A stretch of DNA of 64,000 bases from the NCBI RefSeq assembly GCF_013009345.1, contig NZ_JABELE010000008.1:62001-126000 (forward strand). Reading direction: 5' to 3'. Below the pieces are notes generated by a model. That model worked only from the letters and a program-made list of their open reading frames with translations, was not told the DNA's origin and did no database searches. How positions within the stretch are numbered: position 1 is the stretch's first letter; every line of letters begins with the position of its first letter. A program made the position numbers and the translations under genes. Shown here one piece after another: positions 9,874-19,162 of the stretch. The DNA is from Acinetobacter geminorum. GTDB taxonomy: Bacteria; Pseudomonadota; Gammaproteobacteria; Pseudomonadales; Moraxellaceae.

Positions 9874-10203
9874 ATGTCTTATCTTTATTTAGCAATTGCG
9901 ATTGCTTGTGAAGTCGTTGCAACTTCCGCTTTAAAAGCATCTCAAGGTTTTACTGTTCCCATTCCGTCCATCGTTACGGTAGTGGGCTATGCGATTGCTT
10001 TTTATTTATTATCCCTGACGCTAAAAACAATTCCGATCGGGATCGCATACGCTATTTGGTCGGGCGCAGGTATTATTTTAATTTCTGCAATAGGCTGGAT
10101 ATTTTACAAACAGCATTTAGACTTAGCTGCATGCATTGGTCTTACTTTAATGATTGCAGGTATTGTGATTATTAATGTGTTTTCTAAAAATACTCATCTA
10201 TAA
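9874..10203 (+). CDS. abeS: Small multidrug resistance efflux pump AbeS
   Basis: Four-helix SMR-family proton antiporter of the inner membrane that exports quaternary ammonium biocides, dyes and some antibiotics. It has 109 residues. The essential membrane Glu13 lies in IACEVVATSALK, and the sequence IPIGIAYAIWSGAGIILISAIGW holds the family motif. The whole sequence is recognisable as Acinetobacter AbeS, with only a few conservative differences from the form I know. It is monocistronic. This gene is one of the best taxonomic markers in the window. Confidence 0.93.
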   Translation: MSYLYLAIAIACEVVATSALKASQGFTVPIPSIVTVVGYAIAFYLLSLTLKTIPIGIAYAIWSGAGIILISAIGWIFYKQHLDLAACIGLTLMIAGIVIINVFSKNTHL

Positions 10204-10219
10204 ATATAATTAAAAAGCA

Positions 10220-10267
10220 ACCGAGTACGATGCGAATCCTTTTTTTAAAAATTCCACCATACTCGGT
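10220..10267. repeat. Inverted repeat with long loop between abeS and the ABC ATPase gene
   Basis: Perfect 8-bp arms ACCGAGTA and TACTCGGT enclose 32 bases that include a T7 run. It lies between convergent genes, so it may be a degenerate bidirectional terminator, but neither arm has a flanking T tract. Confidence 0.45.
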
Positions 10268-10276
10268 ATGAACAGC

Positions 10277-11053
10277 TTATTTCAAACTGCCCGTCAAAAA
10301 TTGTTTTAAACGCTCACTTTTCGGATTATTGAGTACTTCATCCGGATGGCCCTGTTCCTCAATTTTTCCTTGATGCAAAAAAATCACTTGATTAGAGACA
10401 TGACGCGCGAAGCCCATTTCATGTGTCACCACAATCATGGTCCGCCCTTCTTCAGCCAAGCCCTGCATAACCTTTAGTACTTCACCCACCAACTCTGGAT
10501 CAAGCGCGCTGGTTGGTTCATCAAACAACATAACTTCCGGTTCCATAGCCAAAGCACGGGCAATTGCTACACGTTGCTGCTGACCACCAGATAAAAATGC
10601 CGGATATTTAGTTTCAACACTTTCAGGTAACCCAACTTTACGCAGATATTTGCGTGCACGCTCTTCTGCTTCAGCACGTTTTACCCCAAGTACGTGAATC
10701 GGCCCTTCAATGACATTTTCTAGCACTGTCATGTGTGACCACAAATTAAAATGCTGAAATACCATCATGAGCTGGGTACGCATTTTTTGTAGTTGCTTTG
10801 GTTCGACTACTTTTAAATTGCCTTTTTTATCAAAGACTGTACGCAGTTTTTCACCATTAAGCTTAATGGTGCCATTGCTCGGTTGTTCCAAAAAGTTAAT
10901 ACAACGCAGCAAGGTACTTTTACCTGAACCCGATGAACCAATGATACTAATTACATCACCGGCATTTGCATCAAGTGATATTCCTTTAAGCACTTCATGA
11001 TCGCCGAATGTCTTGTGTAAATCGCGAATCACTAGTTTTGCAACTTGTTCCAT
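10277..11053 (-). CDS. Polar amino-acid ABC importer, ATP-binding subunit (HisP-like)
   Basis: Cytoplasmic ATPase of a type I amino-acid importer, 258 residues. Walker A is GSSGSGKST, the Q-loop is MVFQHFNLW, the signature is LSGGQQQRVAIARAL and Walker B is VMLFDEPTSALD. It closely fits the HisP/AotP group serving histidine, arginine, lysine or ornithine. It is the last gene of a four-gene leftward operon: binding protein, two permeases, ATPase. The substrate is inferred from family resemblance only. Confidence 0.88.
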   Translation of the reverse strand: MEQVAKLVIRDLHKTFGDHEVLKGISLDANAGDVISIIGSSGSGKSTLLRCINFLEQPSNGTIKLNGEKLRTVFDKKGNLKVVEPKQLQKMRTQLMMVFQHFNLWSHMTVLENVIEGPIHVLGVKRAEAEERARKYLRKVGLPESVETKYPAFLSGGQQQRVAIARALAMEPEVMLFDEPTSALDPELVGEVLKVMQGLAEEGRTMIVVTHEMGFARHVSNQVIFLHQGKIEEQGHPDEVLNNPKSERLKQFLTGSLK

Positions 11054-11062
11054 TTATGTCTC

Positions 11063-11776
11063 CTAATGATTCGATGGCTTTAAAAATGCCAACCAACGTT
11101 TTTCCAACTTACGAAATATCCAAATCAAAATAAATGCCAGCATTGCATACAACACCGCGGCAATTCCAAAAGCATTGAAAGTGTCATAGGTTGCCGCATT
11201 CACATCACGCGCAATTTTTAAAATATCAGGAACTGTTGCTGTAAATGCAATGGTTGTCGCATGCAACATTAAAATGACTTCATTGCCGTAAAATGGTAAA
11301 GCACGGCGTAACATCGACGGAATGATAATGCGAGTGTATCGTTTCCATTTTGACATACCGAAAGCTTGTGCAGCCTCAATCTCGCCATGTGGAATAGAAC
11401 GAATCGCCCCAGCGAAGATTTCAGTGGTATATGCACCAGTATTGAGCGCAAATGCCAAAATCGTGCAATTTATGCCCTCTCGAAAAAAAGCATCAAGAGT
11501 CTGGTGTTCATGGATGTAATCAAAGCTGTAAATACCTGAGTAAATAATCAGCAATTGAATATAAAGTGGTGTGCCACGAAAAACATAGGTATATAACCAA
11601 ACTGGGCCACGCAACCAAAAGTTTTCCGATACTAGTGCAAGTGACAAGGGCACAGCAAGCACAAAACCAATACCAATAGAAAGCACCAATAACCAAGCAG
11701 TCATCGCGACACCGGTCATTTGTAAACCATCGGTCCAAAGGTAGGCCTGCCAATATTGTTGAAGGATTTCAATCAT
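11063..11776 (-). CDS. Polar amino-acid ABC importer, permease (HisM-like)
   Basis: Inner-membrane permease of 237 residues with about five transmembrane helices. The EAA loop that contacts the ATPase is visible (GEIEAAQAFGMSKWKRYTRIIIPSMLRRALP). RGTPLYIQLLIIYSG is typical of the HisM/AotM branch. It overlaps the upstream permease gene by 4 bases (translational coupling) and lies 9 bases before the ATPase gene. Confidence 0.87.
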   Translation of the reverse strand: MIEILQQYWQAYLWTDGLQMTGVAMTAWLLVLSIGIGFVLAVPLSLALVSENFWLRGPVWLYTYVFRGTPLYIQLLIIYSGIYSFDYIHEHQTLDAFFREGINCTILAFALNTGAYTTEIFAGAIRSIPHGEIEAAQAFGMSKWKRYTRIIIPSMLRRALPFYGNEVILMLHATTIAFTATVPDILKIARDVNAATYDTFNAFGIAAVLYAMLAFILIWIFRKLEKRWLAFLKPSNH

Positions 11777-12462
11777 AATTGTCCCTTCCTTACACCAGCA
11801 GAATAACGACGTTCAAGCCACATTAAAATCAGATTCGACACTGTTGTAATTGCCAAATAGATCGCAGCAGCTACGATGCTGAAAAAGAACAGTTGCATGG
11901 TACTTCTACCCGCATCTTGCGTAATTTTTACAATGTCAGTCAGGCCAATAATAGAAACTAGTGCTGTCGCCTTAATTAAAACTTGCCAGTTATTACCAAT
12001 ACCAGGCAGCGCAAAACGCATCATTTGAGGGAATAACACTCGGTGAAAAACCTGCCAAGGCGACATACCATAAGCCATTGCTGCCTCAATTTGGCCTTTT
12101 GGAACCGATTGAAATGCACCACGAAAGGTCTCGGTAAAATATGCACCATAAATGAACGCTAAAGTAATCACACCCGCCACAAATGGGTTGATATCAATTT
12201 GGTCCATTTGCAGTGCTTCAGTAATTTGGTTAAGCCCCAACTGCAAGCTATAAAATAACAGCAGCATAATGACCAAATCAGGCACACTTCGAATGAGTGT
12301 AGTGTAAACTGTTGCTATATAACGTAAAATTTTAATATTTGAGAGTTTTGAGCTCGCACCAATTAAGCCAATAATCACAGAAAGTAAAAGTGACAACAAC
12401 GCAAGCTGTATGGTCATCCATGTCCCGCTGAGCAGGAGTGGCCCAAAGCCAGAAAAAAACAT
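11773..12462 (-). CDS. Polar amino-acid ABC importer, permease (HisQ-like)
   Basis: Second permease half, 229 residues and about five helices. It has the EAA loop GQIEAAMAYGMSPWQVFHRVLFPQMMRFALP and the HisQ-type RSVPDLVIMLLLFYSLQ motif. It forms a heterodimer with the following HisM-like subunit. The gene is separated from the binding-protein gene by 91 bases that hold a strong hairpin (12519-12547). Confidence 0.87.
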   Translation of the reverse strand: MFFSGFGPLLLSGTWMTIQLALLSLLLSVIIGLIGASSKLSNIKILRYIATVYTTLIRSVPDLVIMLLLFYSLQLGLNQITEALQMDQIDINPFVAGVITLAFIYGAYFTETFRGAFQSVPKGQIEAAMAYGMSPWQVFHRVLFPQMMRFALPGIGNNWQVLIKATALVSIIGLTDIVKITQDAGRSTMQLFFFSIVAAAIYLAITTVSNLILMWLERRYSAGVRKGQL

Positions 12463-12518
12463 GACTCATCTTCTCCTTAAAAACAATATCTAATATTGAT
12501 GAGATGAGAATAGATCTA

Positions 12519-12547
12519 AAAATGTCGGCACTAAGCCGACATTTTTC
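12519..12547 (-). terminator. Intra-operon terminator/attenuator after the binding-protein gene
   Basis: A 12-bp perfect stem AAAAATGTCGGC / GCCGACATTTTT with a 5-base loop. On the minus strand it ends in a U run. It sits between the binding-protein gene and the permease genes, so most transcripts probably stop here. This is a common way to make binding protein in excess of the membrane subunits. Confidence 0.8.
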
Positions 12548-12553
12548 ACATCA

Positions 12554-13339
12554 TTAGTAAATGCTAAAGGAGAAATATTTTTTCTCGAGCTTTTTGTATG
12601 TCCCATCTGCAATGATTGCAGCAAGCGCTTTATTAATATTAGCTTTTAAATCTGCATCTTCTTTGCGTAAACCAATAGCTGCACCTACACCTAGTGTTTT
12701 TGCATCAACCACATTGCCACCAGCAAAACTGAAGTTTTTGCCTTTTGCTTGTTTTAAGAAAGCACCGTCAACCATAATTGCATCTTGTAAAGTTGCATCT
12801 AAACGACCTGACATCATGTCTTGATAAATCAAATCTTGGACTGGATAAGGTACAACCGTTACACCTTTTGGCGCCCAATAGGTTTTAGCATAAGTTTCTT
12901 GAATTGTGCCCTGTTGTACACCGACACGTTTACCTTTCAAAGAGGCAGCGGTAGGCAATAAAGGCGAGCCTTTTTTTGCAACCATACGGGTTGGTGTATT
13001 GTAGATTTTGCTACTAAATGCAATTTGTTTTGCACGCTCATCAGTGACGGTCATTGATGAAAGAATGCCATCAAATTTTTTCGCTTTAAGTGCTGGAATC
13101 ATCCCATCAAAAGAGTTTTCAACCCAAACACATTTGGCTTTGAGTTTTGCACAAATTGCATTACCCAAATCAACATCAAAACCAGTTAACTTGCCATCTG
13201 GTGTTTTATATTCAAACGGCGCATAAGACGACTCAGTACCAAAACGAATCACCTTCCAATCCTTTGCTTGAACATTCGTTGCAACAGCAGCCAAAACTAA
13301 GGTTGTTGAAACGAACATTTTTTTCATAAAGCTTGCCAT
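12554..13339 (-). CDS. Periplasmic polar amino-acid binding protein (HisJ/ArgT/AotJ-like)
   Basis: Solute-binding protein of 261 residues with a signal peptide (cleavage likely after NVQA, near residue 25). The mature part has the SBP_bac_3 pattern: FGTESSYAPFEYKTPDGKLTGFDVDLGNAICAKL, the DGMIPALKAKKFDGILSSMTVTDERAK region and GTIQETYAKT. The AAGGAG ribosome binding site is 10 bases before the ATG at 13339; Met5 is an alternative. It is the first gene of the importer operon. A basic amino acid is the likely ligand by family resemblance. Confidence 0.87.
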   Translation of the reverse strand: MASFMKKMFVSTTLVLAAVATNVQAKDWKVIRFGTESSYAPFEYKTPDGKLTGFDVDLGNAICAKLKAKCVWVENSFDGMIPALKAKKFDGILSSMTVTDERAKQIAFSSKIYNTPTRMVAKKGSPLLPTAASLKGKRVGVQQGTIQETYAKTYWAPKGVTVVPYPVQDLIYQDMMSGRLDATLQDAIMVDGAFLKQAKGKNFSFAGGNVVDAKTLGVGAAIGLRKEDADLKANINKALAAIIADGTYKKLEKKYFSFSIY

Positions 13340-13514
13340 CTTGAAGCTTCTCCTTAAAATCCTAATAAGGTGATAAAAACTTGAGCAATTTCTAAATTAC
13401 TCTTCTGCCGAAATAATTGCAATTTCTATACCAGTAAATTAAGGATTTATGAAGGTGTCTAAACAATGGACTCTATTAACTGTTTAAATGTTGAAAAATC
13501 ACTCAAATTTTAAG

Positions 13515-14564
13515 CTAGTTTTTAAGTGTGTAAGCTTCCGCCATATTTTCATTTTCGACCAATGTCCGAATGGTATATTCATGGTTAAGTTCTTTGGCAC
13601 TGGCAAATTCACATTTTTGATCCAATGACATTGAACAACCACTCAACAATGGACAACCTGCAAATAATTCAGCGACCCAATCTACGAAGACTCGAACTTT
13701 AGGCGATAAATGACGATTTTGTAGATAAACGACTGATATTGGCATAGGTGCAGGTAACCATTCAGTCAATACTTCCCTAAGTGCACCAGATTCTAAATGT
13801 TTTGCTACCATGTAATATGGACATTGAATTAAGCCAAAACCTTGCACTGCCAAATCAATATATGAATCACCATCGTTGACAGAAACACGCCCTTTCACAC
13901 CAACGCTATGAATCTCACCGTTCACCATGAAATCCCAGTCGATATTGCGTCCTGTACGGCTGTTAAAGTAATGCACGACCTGATGTTTTTGTAGATCCTC
14001 AATGGTTTTGGGTTCCCCATGCTCCATCAAATAACGTGGTGCAGCAACCGTCACACACTGAATTGTTCCGATACGGCGCGCAACTAAACTTGAATCTTTA
14101 AGTTGACCAATACGAATGACACAGTCCACCGCATCTTGAACCAAATCGACCGGACGATCACTCATTCCAATCACCAAATCAATATCAGGATACTTGGAAT
14201 GAAAATCACAAAGCATCGGAATCAGAATCAGCCGCCCAATTGAAGCTTTAACATCAATACGCAGTCGTCCTCGTGGCCCACGTTCCGAATCATGGAAAGT
14301 TGATTCTACGTCTTCGACATCAGCTAAAATTCGTGAAGTACGCTCATAATAAACCGCACCATCCGGTGTCAAACTAAGTTTACGGGTTGTTCGATTAAGC
14401 AATCGAACCTGTAAATGTTTCTCTAAAGCCTGAATGGTTATAGTCACTGAAGCACGCGGTAGGCCTAAACTGTCAGCCGCTAAACTGAAACTATTTGTTT
14501 CGACAACTTTGTTAAATACTTTCATGGCATGAAATAGATCCACACGCACACTCCTATCAATCAA
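13515..14564 (-). CDS. adeL: LysR-type regulator AdeL of the AdeFGH efflux pump
   Basis: LysR-type transcription regulator, 349 residues. The winged HTH lies at about 8-66 (NSFSLAADSLGLPRASVTITIQALEKHLQVRLLNRTTRKLSLT), followed by the effector-binding domain (about 95-300) and a long C-terminal tail of about 40 residues. It is divergent from adeF with 179 bp between. Known A. baumannii AdeL sits exactly here, and mutations in it cause AdeFGH overexpression and multidrug resistance. No truncation is visible, so the gene looks wild-type in form; single resistance substitutions cannot be judged without a reference. Confidence 0.92.
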   Translation of the reverse strand: MIDRSVRVDLFHAMKVFNKVVETNSFSLAADSLGLPRASVTITIQALEKHLQVRLLNRTTRKLSLTPDGAVYYERTSRILADVEDVESTFHDSERGPRGRLRIDVKASIGRLILIPMLCDFHSKYPDIDLVIGMSDRPVDLVQDAVDCVIRIGQLKDSSLVARRIGTIQCVTVAAPRYLMEHGEPKTIEDLQKHQVVHYFNSRTGRNIDWDFMVNGEIHSVGVKGRVSVNDGDSYIDLAVQGFGLIQCPYYMVAKHLESGALREVLTEWLPAPMPISVVYLQNRHLSPKVRVFVDWVAELFAGCPLLSGCSMSLDQKCEFASAKELNHEYTIRTLVENENMAEAYTLKN

Positions 14565-14602
14565 TGCATTTTTTAATCAAACACATCAATTGTTATAAAA
14601 AT

Positions 14603-14646
14603 ACGAATAGTGTTATCGAATTTAATATATTTATTCGTGATTGACA
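14603..14646. promoter_or_regulatory. Candidate AdeL operator and adeF -35 region
   Basis: CGAAT at 14617-14621 and ATTCG at 14633-14637 form a perfect interrupted dyad with an 11-base spacer, exactly the LysR T-N11-A box. A further CGAAT at 14604-14608 sits 13 bases upstream in the same orientation, and ACGAATA / TATTCGT (14603-14609, 14632-14638) pair over a longer distance. TTGACA at 14641-14646 directly follows and could be the adeF -35; the -10 is not clear. This is the arrangement expected for a LysR activator of adeFGH. Confidence 0.65.
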
Positions 14647-14743
14647 AACTTTTATGCTCCGTCCATCCCATAAACCCTGTTTCTCCCATACGGACCAAAA
14701 CTAAAAGTCTGAAAACAGGTATCCAAATAACTAGGAGCACCTC

Positions 14744-15964
14744 ATGTCATTTTCCCGCAAACAGTTCGCACTGTCTGCCATCTTTGTTGCCCTCTTAGCA
14801 ACAGGAGGCAGTTTTATGTTTTTACATGAAAATGCCGATGCAAAAGCTGCACCGACCTCTGCCCAACAAGCTGCAACTGTTGATATTTCTAATGTCATCA
14901 GCAAAACCATTACAGACTGGCAAGAATATTCCGGTCGCTTAGAAGCCATTGATCAAATCGATATTCGGCCTCAAGTTTCCGGCAAACTGATTGCCGTACA
15001 CTTCAAAGATGGAAGCCTCGTTAAAAAAGGCGATTTACTTTTTACAATTGATCCACGGCCTTTCGAGGCAGAACTGAATCGTGCCCAAGCACAACTCGCT
15101 TCAGCTGAAGCACAAGTCACTTATACGGGTTCTAATCTTTCTCGTATTCAACGTTTAATTCAAAGTAATGCTGTCTCACGTCAAGAACTAGATTTAGCTC
15201 AAAATGATGCTCGCTCAGCCAGTGCCAACCTACAAGCAGCTAGAGCAGCCGTTCAATCTGCCCGTTTAAATCTTGAGTACACCCGTATTACAGCACCAGT
15301 TAGTGGTCGAATTTCCCGTGCCGAAGTAACAGTCGGCAATGTAGTCTCTGCGGGTAACGGTGCACAAGTCTTAACAAGTTTAGTATCTGTCTCTCGCCTC
15401 TATGCATCTTTCGATGTTGATGAACAAACTTATCTGAAATATATCAGTAATCAGCGCAACTCAGCACAAGTTCCTGTTTATATGGGACTTGCCAATGAAA
15501 CTGGTTTCTCTCGCGAAGGTACGATCAACTCAATTGACAATAACCTAGATGCAACCTCGGGTACGATTCGTGTTCGCGCGACTTTTGATAATCCAAATGG
15601 GGTTTTATTACCGGGCTTATATGCACGAATCCGTTTAGGCGGTGGTCAACCTCGTTCAGCAATTCTGATTAGCCCAACCGCAGTTGGGGTCGATCAAGAT
15701 AAACGCTTTGTCGTAGTAGTTGATGCTAAAAATCAGACGGCCTACCGTGAAGTAAAACTCGGTGCACAACAAGATGGTTTGCAAATCGTGAATAGCGGAC
15801 TACAAGCAGGTGATCGTATTGTGGTGAACGGTTTACAGCGAATTCGTCCGGGTGACCCTGTTACGCCACACCTCGTTCCGATGCCAAATGCGCAAATCAC
15901 TGCTAACGCTACTCCTCCTCAACCTCAGCCAACAGATAAAACATCAACTCCGGCAAAAGGTTAA
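14744..15964 (+). CDS. adeF: AdeF, periplasmic adaptor of the AdeFGH RND pump
   Basis: Membrane fusion protein, 406 residues, joining AdeG to the outer-membrane channel AdeH. The N-terminal hydrophobic segment (about 9-28) anchors it to the inner membrane. The lipoyl/barrel-sandwich halves are visible (QVSGKLIAVHFKDGSLVKKGDLLFTIDP and ITAPVSGRISRAEVTVGNVVSAG), flanking a coiled hairpin (about 100-160). A Pro-rich C-terminal tail follows. The ribosome binding site AGGAG lies 6 bases before the ATG. First gene of adeFGH, with 6 bases to adeG. Confidence 0.93.
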   Translation: MSFSRKQFALSAIFVALLATGGSFMFLHENADAKAAPTSAQQAATVDISNVISKTITDWQEYSGRLEAIDQIDIRPQVSGKLIAVHFKDGSLVKKGDLLFTIDPRPFEAELNRAQAQLASAEAQVTYTGSNLSRIQRLIQSNAVSRQELDLAQNDARSASANLQAARAAVQSARLNLEYTRITAPVSGRISRAEVTVGNVVSAGNGAQVLTSLVSVSRLYASFDVDEQTYLKYISNQRNSAQVPVYMGLANETGFSREGTINSIDNNLDATSGTIRVRATFDNPNGVLLPGLYARIRLGGGQPRSAILISPTAVGVDQDKRFVVVVDAKNQTAYREVKLGAQQDGLQIVNSGLQAGDRIVVNGLQRIRPGDPVTPHLVPMPNAQITANATPPQPQPTDKTSTPAKG

Positions 15965-15970
15965 TCACAT

Positions 15971-18900
15971 ATGAATATTTCTAAATTTTTTATTGATCGG
16001 CCGATCTTTGCTGGTGTTTTATCAGTACTGATTTTACTCGCCGGTCTGCTTTCGGTATTCCAATTACCGATTTCTGAATACCCAGAAGTTGTTCCGCCCT
16101 CTGTGGTGGTACGTGCTCAATATCCGGGTGCAAACCCTAAAGTGATTGCTGAAACCGTTGCCTCTCCGCTTGAAGAATCAATCAACGGCGTCGAAGACAT
16201 GTTGTATATGCAATCTCAGGCTAACAGCGACGGTAATTTAACCATTACGGTGAACTTTAAGCTCGGTATCGACCCAGACAAAGCGCAACAACTGGTTCAA
16301 AACCGTGTATCTCAGGCTATGCCTCGTTTACCTGAAGATGTACAGCGCTTAGGTGTTACTACTTTAAAAAGCTCACCGACTTTAACCATGGTAGTGCATC
16401 TGACCTCACCAGATAGTCGCTATGACATGACCTACTTACGCAACTATGCGGTACTCAACGTAAAAGACCGTTTAGCGCGTTTACAAGGGGTTGGTGAAGT
16501 CGGATTATTTGGTTCTGGTGACTACGCGATGCGTGTATGGCTCGACCCGCAAAAAGTAGCACAGCGCAACCTCACCGCGACCGAAATTGTGAATGCAATC
16601 CGTGAACAAAACATTCAGGTTGCAGCGGGTACAATCGGTGCATCCCCAAGTAATTCACCTTTACAGCTTTCAGTCAATGCTCAAGGCCGCTTAACGACTG
16701 AGCAAGAATTCGCAGATATCATTTTAAAAACTGCACCCGACGGCGCGGTTACCCGATTGGGTGATGTTGCTCGTGTTGAACTCGCAGCTTCACAATATGG
16801 CTTACGTTCATTACTCGATAATAAACAAGCAGTCGCGATTCCAATTTTCCAAGCTCCGGGTGCGAATGCTTTGCAAGTTTCTGATCAAGTGCGTAGCACG
16901 ATGAAGGAGCTTTCAAAAGATTTTCCATCTTCAATTAAATACGACATTGTTTATGACCCGACTCAATTCGTACGTGCCAGTATTAAAGCAGTAGTTCATA
17001 CCTTACTTGAAGCAATTGCACTGGTTGTTGTGGTTGTTATTTTATTCTTACAAACATGGCGTGCCTCAATCATTCCATTGCTTGCTGTACCAGTTTCAAT
17101 TATTGGTACATTCGCGCTCATGCTCACTTTTGGTTACTCAATCAATGCACTATCACTATTCGGGATGGTACTTGCCATCGGCATTGTGGTCGATGACGCG
17201 ATTGTCGTTGTCGAAAATGTCGAGAGGAATATTGAAGCAGGTTTAAGCCCAAGAGATGCAACTTATCGCGCCATGCGAGAAGTGAGCGGACCGATTATTG
17301 CCATTGCTTTAACGCTGGTTGCCGTGTTCGTTCCCCTTGCCTTTATGACAGGCTTAACAGGGCAATTTTATAAACAATTTGCCATGACGATTGCCATTTC
17401 AACGGTCATTTCGGCATTTAACTCCCTTACCCTATCTCCTGCTTTGGCAGCCATGTTACTAAAAGGACATGATGCTAAACCTGATGCATTAACACGCATT
17501 ATGAACCGTGTATTCGGACGTTTCTTTGCGCTGTTTAACCGTGTATTTACACGCGCTTCAGACAACTATGGTAAAGGTGTAAGTCGTGTTATCTCTCATA
17601 AAGCTTCGGCAATGGGTGTCTATGCAGTACTCCTAGGTTTAACCGTTGGGATTTCTTATATTGTTCCAGGTGGCTTCGTACCTGCTCAAGACAAGCAATA
17701 CTTGATTAGCTTTGCTCAACTACCAAATGGCGCTTCATTAGATCGTACTGAAGCGGTGATTCGCAAAATGAGTGACACTGCACTTAAACAGCCTGGTGTA
17801 GAAAGTGCTGTTGCCTTCCCAGGCCTCTCAATTAATGGTTTCACTAATAGCTCTAGCGCAGGTATTGTCTTTGTGACTTTAAAGCCATTCGACGAACGTA
17901 AGGCTAAAGACTTATCTGCAAATGCAATTGCTGGTGCTCTTAACCAGAAATATTCAGCTATTCAAGATGCCTATATTGCAGTTTTCCCACCACCACCAGT
18001 GATGGGCTTAGGGACCATGGGCGGCTTTAAACTACAACTTGAAGACCGAAGTGCCTTAGGCTATTCAGCCTTGAATGATGCTGCACAAAACTTTATGAAA
18101 GCAGCACAATCAGCCCCTGAACTTGGTCCAATGTTCTCAAGTTATCAAATTAACGTACCTCAACTCAATGTAGATCTGGACCGTGTAAAAGCTAAACAGC
18201 AAGGTGTTGCCGTGACAGATGTTTTCAACACCATGCAGATTTATTTAGGCTCTCAGTACGTTAACGACTTTAACCGCTTTGGACGTGTTTATCAGGTTCG
18301 TGCACAAGCCGATGCGCCTTTCCGTGCGAACCCTGAAGATATTTTGCAGCTTAAAACCCGAAACAGTGCCGGACAAATGGTGCCGTTATCTTCATTGGTA
18401 AATGTAACTCAAACCTATGGTCCTGAAATGGTCGTTCGTTATAACGGCTATACCTCAGCAGATATTAACGGCGGCCCTGCACCAGGTTATTCATCTAGCC
18501 AAGCAGAAGCGGCGGTTGAACGTATTGCTGCTCAAACTCTACCACGTGGTATCAAGTTTGAATGGACAGATTTAACTTACCAAAAAATCTTGGCTGGTAA
18601 TGCAGGACTCTGGGTATTCCCAATTAGTGTCTTACTGGTGTTCTTAGTTTTAGCTGCTCAATATGAAAGTCTAACTTTACCTTTAGCTGTAATTTTAATT
18701 GTACCAATGGGAATCTTGGCGGCTCTGACAGGTGTCTGGCTGACAGGTGGAGATAACAACATCTTTACCCAAATCGGTTTGATGGTACTGGTCGGACTGG
18801 CCTGCAAAAATGCCATCTTAATTGTCGAGTTTGCACGGGAACTTGAAATGCAAGGTGCGACTGCATTCAAAGCTGCTGTTGAAGCAAGTCGTCTACGTTT

Positions 18901-19150
18901 ACGCCCAATTTTAATGACTTCTATTGCATTCATTATGGGTGTTGTACCGCTTGTTACCTCAACTGGTGCAGGGTCTGAAATGCGTCATGCCATGGGCATT
19001 GCAGTGTTCTTCGGCATGATCGGTGTAACGTTGTTTGGTTTGTTCCTGACCCCTGCCTTTTATGTCCTGATTCGTACACTGAACAGCAAACATAAATTGC
19101 ATTCGGCAGCAGTTCATGAAGCACCTTTATCTACCCCACATGATCATTAA
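15971..19150 (+). CDS. adeG: AdeG, RND multidrug efflux transporter
   Basis: Inner-membrane proton/drug antiporter of 1059 residues, the usual HAE1-family length, with 12 predicted helices and two large periplasmic loops. It begins MNISKFFIDRPIFAGVLSVLI, typical of HAE1 RND pumps. The proton-relay Asp pair is visible in TM4 (GIVVDDAIVVVENVERN), and the later GLACKNAILIVEFAREL motif holds the TM10 Lys. AdeFGH overexpression in A. baumannii exports fluoroquinolones, chloramphenicol, trimethoprim, tetracycline-class drugs and dyes. Confidence 0.94.
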   Translation: MNISKFFIDRPIFAGVLSVLILLAGLLSVFQLPISEYPEVVPPSVVVRAQYPGANPKVIAETVASPLEESINGVEDMLYMQSQANSDGNLTITVNFKLGIDPDKAQQLVQNRVSQAMPRLPEDVQRLGVTTLKSSPTLTMVVHLTSPDSRYDMTYLRNYAVLNVKDRLARLQGVGEVGLFGSGDYAMRVWLDPQKVAQRNLTATEIVNAIREQNIQVAAGTIGASPSNSPLQLSVNAQGRLTTEQEFADIILKTAPDGAVTRLGDVARVELAASQYGLRSLLDNKQAVAIPIFQAPGANALQVSDQVRSTMKELSKDFPSSIKYDIVYDPTQFVRASIKAVVHTLLEAIALVVVVVILFLQTWRASIIPLLAVPVSIIGTFALMLTFGYSINALSLFGMVLAIGIVVDDAIVVVENVERNIEAGLSPRDATYRAMREVSGPIIAIALTLVAVFVPLAFMTGLTGQFYKQFAMTIAISTVISAFNSLTLSPALAAMLLKGHDAKPDALTRIMNRVFGRFFALFNRVFTRASDNYGKGVSRVISHKASAMGVYAVLLGLTVGISYIVPGGFVPAQDKQYLISFAQLPNGASLDRTEAVIRKMSDTALKQPGVESAVAFPGLSINGFTNSSSAGIVFVTLKPFDERKAKDLSANAIAGALNQKYSAIQDAYIAVFPPPPVMGLGTMGGFKLQLEDRSALGYSALNDAAQNFMKAAQSAPELGPMFSSYQINVPQLNVDLDRVKAKQQGVAVTDVFNTMQIYLGSQYVNDFNRFGRVYQVRAQADAPFRANPEDILQLKTRNSAGQMVPLSSLVNVTQTYGPEMVVRYNGYTSADINGGPAPGYSSSQAEAAVERIAAQTLPRGIKFEWTDLTYQKILAGNAGLWVFPISVLLVFLVLAAQYESLTLPLAVILIVPMGILAALTGVWLTGGDNNIFTQIGLMVLVGLACKNAILIVEFARELEMQGATAFKAAVEASRLRLRPILMTSIAFIMGVVPLVTSTGAGSEMRHAMGIAVFFGMIGVTLFGLFLTPAFYVLIRTLNSKHKLHSAAVHEAPLSTPHDH

Positions 19151-19162
19151 GGAGGACATTTG

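Noticed and set aside
18658..18933. Frames opposite adeG, glyA, ahcY and other long genes
   Set aside because: Shadows of strongly coding sequence on the other strand; no ribosome binding sites or recognisable products.
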